A stretch of 64,000 bases of DNA, taken from NCBI GenBank assembly GCA_029964075.1, contig CM057136.1:744001-808000 (forward strand), written 5' to 3'. Below the pieces are notes generated by a model. The model was not told the DNA's origin and searched no databases. It was given only the letters and a program-made list of their open reading frames with translations. Numbering within the stretch: the first letter of the stretch is position 1; the number at the start of each line of letters is the position of its first letter. The position numbers and the translations under genes are program-made. The stretch comes from Patiria pectinifera. Taxonomy: Eukaryota > Echinodermata > Asteroidea > Valvatida > Asterinidae. This document shows, one piece after another, positions 1 to 11,000 of the stretch.

Positions 1-1640
1 TGAAATTGTCTGCTACAACAAAGCGCGCCGCAAACCTTTCCGACTTTACCGGTTCAGCGGGATCACCGGTACGTGTCATTGTCACAGTTCCAGAGACAGC
101 CACTTGATAACCCGCATGGCATCAGGTAATGGTCTGTCACATGATGACCAGTCACTCATGTGACTTCCTTCGTGAATCGGATTGGTTAACACAAATATCG
201 CGTCCAGCGAAACCGGGCTGCTGCCCTCACAAGCTTTCCGGTGACATCGGATCTGGTGAAATCGGATACGAAAAATCAAACATGTTTGATTTCATCCGGT
301 GATCCGGTGTGAGGTCAGATCGGTCCGAATTTTCAGCGCACACCTCTCCGATCTGGTCCGATGATTCGGTGAACTGGTTTAATCGGCGGGTTTAAGCAGG
401 GATTTTTCTCTAACGTAACAGTTTAGTGGGAAGAAGGAGTTATCGTGCACCCTCTGTTTATCAGAAATTTGATTTTCAATTTCATTCAATTTCAGCCAAT
501 ATTACAGTTTATTTTGAACATGATGGCTTAAAATCAACTTTGATTATTACTGCTTATCAAAAACCCATCTGTCAACATAAGCTGCAATATTGGCTGAGAT
601 ATTGGCAAAAAAACAAATTTCTGATAAATCGGCACTTTAGAATTTACATATTTGCCTGCCGAGGACACACATAGTTAGTTCGTGAATGGTCTTCTAATGA
701 TACCTGACCCTCAGTGCAACTATAAGAAAAACCCTTTAATTGGGCTCATTGCATGAGACGCGGCAGTGCGTAAGAGACATTACTTTAAAAAAAAAATGGT
801 CATGCACCCTCTGCCATTTAGCGGTTGCCCATCAGTGCATCAGTTTCAGTGGCTCTGGTGAGTAAATTATTGAGTCGTGCGCTTTTCAATTCATGCACAG
901 TATCTCTAATACCAAGTTGCGACCTAAAAAAAAAATCGTTTTAAAGCCAAGTGTGTTTCTCATTCGGCTTTGACGTGCTCCGTACAGGGCGAGTCAAAAA
1001 GAAAGTGACCGAAAAGAAATCAATATTAATAGAAATCAATAAATTAGAAATCAGTATTAAAAATATATGTGGTTTGCTCAATTTAATGAAAAAATATCGT
1101 GTGTCATTTACTTGTAACTGTAAAAAAATTCACGTAATTTGCATACTCTAATCACACGCTATTTTTATCTTAATAAAAATATCACAAATTCATCTGTCCA
1201 CCACTGATCATTTACCGATGCACATTGATGAATATGTACCCGTAAAAACCAACGAACATGGGGTAACAGACACAAACCAGGAACTTGCAAAGGACACAAG
1301 ATAAAATCACCATTCTTATTTCAGTATAAGACCTGATTTTTTTTTTTCTCCTATACAAAGCGCAGAGTCTGAGAGTAAAATATAAATATTTCAGTCTTGA
1401 CTCAAATAAAATCTAATTTGAGTTGAATGCTTTGTGTAATCTCTGGTCCTACTCCTTACCCAGCTAAAAGGCTTCAAAGCATTCAGCGCTCTATGGACAG
1501 CTGTAAAAATAGGCTATTTTAGTCGATCATGCGTAACTTCTGTTAACAAAGATCAATCTTAGATTTTTTTTCGGATGATTGGAAAACATGCTTCATTTTT
1601 GATACAATACTTTTAAAGACAAAAATCACTAATCCCGCAC
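1..1640. other. Region upstream of astacin gene A exon 2, no gene recognised
   Basis: No coding exon is recognised here. Around 780-980 the sequence resembles intron 1 of astacin gene B (about 15700-15920): both share a stretch containing caattcatgcac followed by ctaataccaag. This part is therefore probably intron 1 of gene A. The signal-peptide exon expected near 600 by analogy with gene B is not visible. Bases 1-420 hold GC-rich sequence with repeated ccggt and gatccggt motifs and no similarity to gene B. The short ORFs at 426-674 and 951-1151 show no family motif. Confidence 0.5.
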
Positions 1641-1654
1641 TCTAAAAACAATTT

Positions 1655-1945
1655 GGTTGAAATAACCAAAATTGGAAGATACGTGTTCAACCAATCCGGC
1701 AGGTAAGACACCAGTATTTGGTTGTTTCAACCAATGTATTGATAATTTCAAACAATATACATGTATTGGTTATTTCAACCAATAAATTGGTAATTTCAAC
1801 CAATGTATTGGTTATTTCAACCAATGTATTGGTTATTTCAACCAATGTATTGGTTATTTCAACCAATGTATTGGTTATTTCAACCAATGTATTGGTTATT
1901 TCAACCAATGTATTGGTTATTTTAACCAATCTTTAACCAATCTGT
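1655..1945. repeat. 21-bp tandem repeat (minisatellite) in intron 1 of gene A
   Basis: From about 1730 to 1935 a 21-base unit (ttatttcaaccaatgtattgg) is repeated about nine times, first degenerate and then nearly perfect. Each unit contains the near-palindrome ccaat-gt-attgg. Degenerate units extend to about 1655. Because 21 is a multiple of three, the array stays open on both strands, giving spurious repetitive ORFs. Gene B lacks the array in the matching intron. Confidence 0.9.
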
Positions 1946-2079
1946 TTTAAGAGTGCAGTCACTTTCTTTTCGACTCACCCTTCTTTTTGACACAGTTTCT
2001 TAGTGAGAAAGAACAACATTTTAACATCCGTAGTTTAGTTAGAACCTTGAAACCTTCCTATTTCTTTTCGTCCGCGCAG

Positions 2080-5000
2080 GGGGACCGAGGACCACCCAGA
2101 CCCCTATATCACCCAGAGCCAATCGAAGAGAGCTACGTACCGGGAACGTTCCAGTCTGACATGCGGCTGACATTCCCACAAGTGATCGATTTGTACGTGA
2201 GTGTCTCGGAACAGATGAACGGAACGCAAAAGCGACGAGCAGTAAGCAGTACCAAATGGCTGCGTGGTATTATACCCTACGAGATTGATGACAACTTTGG
2301 CCGTAAGTGCTGACACTTTAGGCCTTCACACTTCCCACAAGCCGTGCTAACCAAGGGCGTCACTATTGTTGGGATGTCATCATCACGAATTCATGTGACA
2401 ATATTTTCATAGGGCCAGCCCTATCTTCACATTGAGCAAGGTTCTTCTCATTTTGTGTTTTGTTTGCCTCCTATAAGTAGTGTCGGTCGGGAAAAAAATT
2501 ATGAAAGAAAATGCAGTTGTACCAGATGGCTGAATACTATCACTAGTTTTTTTTTATCACTAGTTTTTTGGGCAAGATCCTATTTGACTTAGTTTACATT
2601 TTTTTTTTCCTTTCCATTTTAATTGAGGATCGAAGTACAAGGAAGGCATCACTTGGAAACCTCTAAGGGTCCATGCAATATCTTTGTTTATAATGCAATC
2701 TTTCAAAATGCGCTTTGTGTCCCATTTGACCTTATTTTCAATTTTGTATGTGTGCCATTTTCAAGGGTATTGTGTTGGTGCCTTTTTTTATTTTTATGCT
2801 AATGCCAATTTTCATATTCATAAGCAAAAATGTCATGTCTTTTCAGGAAGAAACCTCAATGTTACAGCCATTCCAGTAAAAAAAAGTTGCCAGAATTTTG
2901 GATATTTTGCTGTTGTAAAGTACTTACACTTCATCTTACATTACATCTGCACCAGTTTTGGCGGTAGGGGCATCCATGACATGCCAGTAAATGTGTACCC
3001 GACGATGAGAGGCAACATCCCCTCATTTTATGGGATTCCGCTGGTTACCGTGCGACGCTTTTTGCGACAAAAATCTGTAAATAATTTTCAATAGCTTTTG
3101 AGGTTCTTTTTCTTTTTCATTTGATTTTGTTGTTGTTCATGGGGCCGTTCCAGAAAGGGTTGGCGGTAATAAAAAGAAATTCTTTAGCTGGGAGCCAAAA
3201 TTAGGTCTGTCGGAAATGAGAACCAAAGAAATAAAAAAAAGATGCCCTTAAAACGTGTCTGGTCCCTATACGTGTATTTGACATTTCTGGCACTTTTTAT
3301 CTTTCAGAGGAAATTCGTACCACTATCCGGCAGGCGATGGATTTGTGGGAGGAGAACACGTGTATCACTTTCCGAGAGTACACTCCAGAAGTCGCAGAGG
3401 AACTGGGCAGTGAACATCGTGTCCTTTTCGAGAAGGCGAGTGCAGGGTAAGGTCTCCACTGATAACTTAGAAATCGCGCATGTACACTGAAATCTGATGC
3501 ACGGTAGCTCCGGATTTCAAATAGTGAAAAATATATTTTTCAAGTTATATATTTGTATCAAAAAGTAGAGATAAAAAGCAATATACACTCTATGAAATTT
3601 GAAGGTTCAGGCCTAATGCATTGGTGCCACTTGCAAGCTATCAATTTATTATCGATCACATATTCAACACAGTCGACGGTTTTGTAAGCTTGCCGCATTT
3701 GCCCTTAATTGCAGCGAAAACGCACGCCCGTCCCACCAACCGCATTCATCCACAATAATTATTGCCGACCCGGCCCGGCGCCTTTTAGCTAGCTCAAGGC
3801 TCCGCGCGACGTTGTAACTTTGCTGACGTACAATATTCTTGGGCCAAGACTACTGTAGTTCACATTGCCAGCTGGTGACATTGAAGTATATTGAAGTATT
3901 GAAGTTATTGAAGTACGTGATACCACGTAGTTTGTACTTTGCAATAGGTTAATATTGGTAACTTAATGCACCATAAGCCGTGACATTGCACACATTTTGG
4001 CATGCTGGTTATCTAGTGCATTGTATTACACGTAATGAGATTCGTGAGCAGGCTTGAAGCAAAATAATGATTGATCGTCGGTACACCAAAGTGTGCATTT
4101 AATTCATGGACACAACTCCTTTTATGACGCCAAACCAGTACGTGATACATGATCAACATATCGGCAAAGAACTAATTAAGACAACACTCAGCGTTTCGAT
4201 ACTCATTGGCATTCGTTTTGGTGTTTAACAAGCAAAATTAGTGTGGCCGCTAGACAAAGTACAGTTTACAATAAACTGGATTTTATGTAGGTATATCCAT
4301 GCTTGTCTATTACAAGAACAGTTTTCTGCACTACTCTCATACGTTGGTTATCTTCTCTTCTTCTTCTTTTTTGTTACATCATTACCTTCAACAACCCACG
4401 GACATCTTTTATTATTTCACCGGCAGATGCGTGTCCTGGATCGGCATGATTGACCGTTTTCCCCAGACTATTTCACTTTCAGAAGAAAGCTGCAATTATG
4501 TAAGTGATCCTAGAGGGTTTCGGCTTTAAGTTTCTGATGTTGTAGGTATCTGACCATGGGAAACTCTTCTGACGGAAAAAAAAGATTGTATCACGCAAAG
4601 CAAAGGTTTGCAGTTGTCCCCTTTACTTCAAACACTAAATGCTCACAATCGGGGTTAGATTTAACAAAACCGAGGTGCGAGGTACAGATACAAACTAGAT
4701 TGACCAAGGAGTGCACTACAAATCAAAGAGCACCCTCCATCATGGGCTTGGAACGTTCAAGTACACCAGCTGCTACCAACAATCTTCTGTGTTTCCATCA
4801 CAAGTTACTTCAAGAAAACAAGTTAGTCTGAACCTGTGTCTTGGCTTTGAACGTTTATTCGTACGAGTGAAAGTAGAGCGTACAGGACGATGTTGGTAGC
4901 TAAAATTCATGTCCTCACGCCAACGATTTTGATTTTTATCTAATGCAGATGGGAACAATCGCACATGAGATCGGCCATGCTGTGGGTTGGTACCACGAAC

Positions 5001-8000
5001 ACGCCAGGCCAGACAGGGACGAGTACGTGACGGTCCTATACGATAATATCCAGGCGGGGTCCGCATCAAACTTCCAAGCCTTTGGTGTCGAGACGTACGA
5101 TGTCCCTTACGACATTGAATCGATAATGCATTATGGATCAGAGGTAAGAATGAGTCCCTTTGCCCTGTACGCCACCACTGATTTTTGATAAATTAGATGC
5201 AGTGGCAATGTGCGTTCAATGTGTGTTCAATGTGTCCTCACCTCAATTGTGACGACAGAATCAAGAAGTCTATACACACGCCTTCAAATAGCTGTCTATG
5301 GTTTTTATTTTCGAACAAATCTGAACATTGTATATATCCATGCTCACTTGAAAATCCACCGAACTGAGTTTTTTTCACGACCATAATTTTTTGAAGTTTT
5401 AACTTGACGTTTCTAGGTTCATCACACAGCACAATCAAAGAAGCAACAGACCCGGTATTTGTTTCCAAACTGGCTTATTTTTACGATCCTGAAACGACCG
5501 AGAACTTTTTATGAAAACAACAACAGTAACTCTCTCAAACTCACCCCCCCCCCAAAAAAAAAAACGGTCTCGAAGCTTCTAGAACAAAAGGTCCTGTAGT
5601 AATCGGCGGACGCTTGTACCCTGTTGTAGGAGCAGGAGCCGGCCTCAAGGGGTAAATCCCTAGCGGCTGAAGACCTCCAAGCGATGGCTGTCCTGCCACG
5701 AATGGTTCAAAGAAATATTGTGCGTCTGTCGTGAACATTGAAGCCTTGTAGGTGTGGGTGACTCGATAACGAACCAGCCGGTGCCCATGCTTGTCGACGC
5801 CCACGGGGTGTGTTCTAACCTCCACTCATCTCTGAAGTTCTCACAAAGAGGCTCAATCATTTCTGTGCCACGGTCCCTGGCAGAATACTCGGCCCGGATG
5901 ATGCTAGGCGCAAGACTTATGGCTGGTGCTTTTTGTCATGGCTGTATCGGGTTGCTCTAAATGGCGGAGGCCTCCCTCATTGGCCAGATGCTCCTCTGGG
6001 CGATCTTGTTGATTTGAGTTTTTGACAAACTCCGCAGCGTAGAGTGCCACATCACTGGGTGGACGCCACTCAGGCCTATATCATTGTGTCTGGCTGATGG
6101 TGGAGGCCGCTCCGAAGGGTAGCGGTTCCATCAATTGGTGGACACTTCTTAGGTCTATCACATTGGGCTGATGTTGGTCACTGTGAAGGGTAGCAAGCTT
6201 CATCGTTAGGTGGTCTCATGTCAGGTCACTCTTGCTGGGCTGATGGTGGGAGCCGCTCCGAGGGGCAGCAGGCCCCTGTGCTTGGAGGGTTACGTCCTAG
6301 GCCTTCAGTGGCAGAGCAGATGAATTCCATTACTTCACACTAACGAACATTTCCAGCTCACCCTCAAGCTCGATGGAGCTCCACCCCTCTACATGCCGGT
6401 CCCAAATATCACGTCGGTATTAAAATGACTGACAACAGCCCTTCGTGCAGTTATGTGACTTTGTTCGCTGGGAGAACTCACAAGACGTCCGGAGTTTGTT
6501 CTTCCTGGTGAAGGTGCTCCAACACAGCTTGCATCGGGCATCGATCATCCATCCCGATCCTGTTAGGGGAAGCAGAGAGTTGGGTAAGTCGGTGGCAATA
6601 TCTTTAAGCTTTAACCACGGGTCTGCCACACCGTGTTTGGTGGTAGGGCGCCTCTGTGATTGGCATGGGCCCGGTTTCATTTGCTACGTTTTGCTTCGCC
6701 CGGCCCTTCCATTACGACCCAGTGGTTGTTGTGTCCTACTGCGAATCAGAACCTGCCTCCTCGTCCATTGACTGAGGTTCTGCGGCTACTTTCGCAGGTG
6801 TATTTCGCACGTGCATCTCGGATCTACCAGCTGGGTTGTACCTGTGTTGCAATTATGGTGCACAACCTTGGGTTTGGAGCGAGGCGACATCTGGATCCTG
6901 TAAGTCACATCATCGATCCGTGACTCATGAATGGTCAATCCCACCAGCATTACAGTTTCTGTGGGGTGTTGAGCCAAACCATTTTCAAAGGCTCGTATTG
7001 AGTACCTTCCACTTACTATCGTAGCACCTCTTCTGTTGCAGTTGACTCCTTCTCACAGGTGCCTTCTGGCGAAGGGTCAGTCGTCCTTATTTTCTCCGTT
7101 AGTTGCTGAACACAGTCATGTAGGTCAGCGGGAGCATTTTTTTCCCCGAAGCCCCAACCACCAGGTCGAACGGTAGGTTGACTTATCTGCCGAGCATGAG
7201 CATGTTTGGTGTCATCTTCGTTTTGAGCAGAGCGACATGCCATCATCAGGTATGACTGTTCATTCAAGTCCTCTTGGTGCTGATCAGAGTCTTATTGTGC
7301 GATGAAATCGATCTACCATACCATACGAATGGGCTTGGAATGGCGTGGTACTGTCTTTTGGTACCAAAACTTGGCACTGTCTCGGGGGTCTTGTCTGGAA
7401 AGGAAAAGCCTGGACCCATTTGACGAAGCAGTTTGCGAAAAACCTGATGCTTAAATTACCTGATCTGGTCATGTAAAGCTTTCCAGTAATGTCGATAGCA
7501 ATCCGCTCCAAAGGAGCCCGTACCATGTACTGTTGAAGGGGAGCACGCAGCGGTTTGCGATGAGCCTTCTTAGATCCGCACTTTATGGCATTTCTGGCAG
7601 CATTCCTCAGCTTGACTTTTCATTCCTGTCCAGTAGACAAGTTCCTGTTGAAGCCGGGCCACTGTTCTTACGGTGTCCTAATGTCCCGACATTGTCATGT
7701 GCTAGGCGCACCTGGTATTTGTTTCCAAACTGGCTTATTAACTCGTTCCTCAAACAACCGAGAACTCTTTACAACAAGGGCAATAGTAAAAACTCCCAAG
7801 GGTCAACCAAAAAGGTGGCCTCGCAGCTTCTACCTAAAAACGTCCTCTGGGAACGGATTTCCCAATCTGCCAGGATACAAGACCCAATGCAAATGTTGTA
7901 GCGCCCCAAACCAGCACAACGCCCCAGCGCCATAAATTGTGTTTGGACCGGTTAAAATGTTTTTCTTGTAGGAGGATGTTTGCAATTTACATTTACATTA

Positions 8001-11000
8001 TTCAGAAATGGTAGCCATAAGCCAACTCATCCTGACCCGTCCTAGATCCTCGATTAGGTCCATGCTTCTTTTTTATTAGTACTATTTCTCTCTTCATTTT
8101 TTTTTAGTATTTTACTAAAGACCGTGGATTTTTGACGATTGAGCCAAAGAACCCATTGGATCTGTTCAAGATGGGAAACCGGGCAGATTTCACATTTTAC
8201 GATCGGAAGAACGCCAACATGATGTATGAGTGTTCCAGTGAGTATAATTACTATGCAAGCAATCTGTGGAAAAAGTTTAGAAAAATACCCATTATCATAT
8301 CCCTTTCGTGTATATGCTTTGTTCTTGAGTTTCTGCAAATTAAAAGACACTGGCAGCACAGTTGTACAAAATAATAGCTGGTCTATAAACCACGTCTCAC
8401 TAAACCCTTTGATTAAAAAACAATATGAGCAAAGCAAAGACAAAAATGTTACTTTGGTTTTCGGCAAAATTACGAATGTCCAAAATTTGCTCACAAAAAT
8501 GACGACCGTTAATCATTAAGATAAGAAAAAATGAAATCCATTTAATTTTAGATCATGAAATAATGACGATTCCTGCAAATAATTCAACAATGGTTACATT
8601 TTTCTTACTGAAATTTTCGCGAGGTCGGACATTTTGGATTTTCACTGTTTAACGAATAAAACTAAGCTAAAAGCATCATAAAATGAAACAAATACTATAT
8701 ACCTCGGAGATTTCTACTATTTATCATAACTATTGCTAAATCCTATGAATTGTGGGGAGGGGTGTGTGACTGGCCAACCAGTTACTGCAAATTCAAATAG
8801 TGGGGAGCAAGGGGACCATTTTTCCTTTTTTCGTATCTCTTTATTCACATAAATCTGGTAGTTGTCGGGAATTTATATCGAGTTAAAAACTAGTCGTGTA
8901 TTCCTCTTTTGGTTTAATTACTTTTAATAAATGACACTTCTTAGGTGACGGTGAAAATGTCGTGTTCTTTTTGTGGGAGAATCTGTGGGCACGGGATATT
9001 TGTCGGGAAGTACAACCGCCCGCCTCCCCCAAACTCCCTCTCAGATGATTAGGCCTACTCATCACAGTTAATGACAGGCAATGATATTTCACATCAAGAT
9101 ATCTACATTGATTCGTATATTTATTTTCAGGTGAGTGTGAGCCGCTTTTGCAATGTCAAAACGAAGGATATGTTGGGGAAGATTGCAAGTGTCACTGCAA
9201 ACCAAACTACAGTGGGACTAACTGTGAGATGCACATGAAAGGAAGTGCAGGTTCTGGTGAGATGATTGATAAAATAACCCGACCTAACCGAACCAAACCA
9301 CACAGACTTACCTTACATACCTACTGTGGACATTTCTTTGTATTCGTTCAGTTAAGAAAAACCTGAGAAAAAAAGGCATTTTACTCCCACTGCAAACACT
9401 CTTTCAACCCAAATTGTTATCATGATTTCCTTGAGTGTTTCTCTTCATTTTGCGACCGATAAACCTAACCCAAAAGTGCATCTAAATCTGTTTTCCTGAG
9501 AGGGGGGAATCTGTGGACGTGTGCAAGTCCACAAAGCGTTCACGCTTCCTGCATCACGTGGACCTCTTTTGTTCACAGGTATACAAAGTGTATGTAAGGT
9601 TAGAGCAAGTCACGCACACAAGCGCGTAAAAACCTTCAATCGTAGACCAGATTGCACCTCTTTTGTTTGTATTCAAACATTTTTGGAAGACCTCCCATAA
9701 GTCTCGTACTTGATCGTCAATTGTGGACTTTCGGGATTGTGGGCCCTATTGACAAGAATCGCGTCAACGCAGCTTGTGAAATATTGTCCAATTACATGAT
9801 TTACAAATGAACGCGGAACGCGCAAAATCTGAGACAAACAAAACTTAGTGTACAAAAACTCCATAGGGTTGTCTAAGGGGTGTGGCTAACTCGCAAATGG
9901 CGATAGGTTAATTTGTCCTCTATTGTTAACGTCCCCTATTGAATGCATACAAAAACCAGCTCAACCCAATACAACTTAAACCAACCTAACCCAACCCATC
10001 CCAATTCCAAACCCAATTTAACCGAACTAATTGCATAGGACAACCCCGCCCACTTCAATACAACCCAGAACTGGTCATAACCTAATTGTTACATGTAATC
10101 TGCATATTATATGTGACAGAATGCATGAGTGAACTATCAGCTGATGAAGACGTGAAGACCATCATGTCACCAGGATATCCCGTTGCCTACGATCGTTTAA
10201 TGACATGTGCCTGGTTAATAAAGGTAGGTATCAATCAATGCCACAACAAGAAGTTAATTCTTGCCCAACTTTTCCCACCCGTTCAATCTCCAGATACGTC
10301 GTGTCAGTCATTTTTCTGAGTTTTTGCCGTAGAGCTATATTAATTTACTGAAGCGCTAACTCCTCCCTTTTACGCGAAGAGATATACTTTAGATCCTTCC
10401 TGTGCGCAAACATTTTGAATTCATGTGCGTGTTTGTAGAATATCATGAAATTGGCGGGAGTGAATTTTGAAAGAGTATACCATAGATATAGAATTTTTAT
10501 TCTATATCTATGGAGTATACTCTAAATGCAGCGCGCAAGTACAACACAGGCAAAGAAAGAACTTGAGCGCTTCATGCCGGTTAAATGCGTCATACGGCAA
10601 AAATGCTCGGATACACATGCGCGTTTGCGTTGTTTGTGATGCGAAGCAAAATGAAACGCTCATTTGCTGATTGTGCGTTTCAATTTTGGGTGCATCAGCT
10701 TCGTTAACGCACCTGTATAGAAAACAAACTGATATGCAAATAGCCGTACAAAAGCCGTGCAACATTTCGAGTTCTTCCATAGGTTTGTACACAAACATGG
10801 ATTAGTCCAGTAGGCATCACTTTGTTCATCGAGTCAGCGCTCTAGTAGTTTAATATAGCGCTTTGGTTTTTGCCAATCTTGCAGTTTTGACAAACATGTC
10901 GGCATGCCAACCGTGGGACGCAACATGAGATCTTATTCTCACGAAAACCAGCAGTTATCATGAGCCATTCTCCCCTACCCTGAAAAAAACCTTAATTTTA

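Noticed and set aside
1687..1936. Repetitive ORFs on both strands (TLVEITN and VLVISTN repeats)
   Set aside because: Product of the 21-bp minisatellite, not a gene.
4556..4899. Plus-strand ORFs between astacin A exons 4 and 5
   Set aside because: Not conserved in gene B; exon 4 to exon 5 joins directly in phase to give the normal CNY-MGTIAHEIGH sequence.
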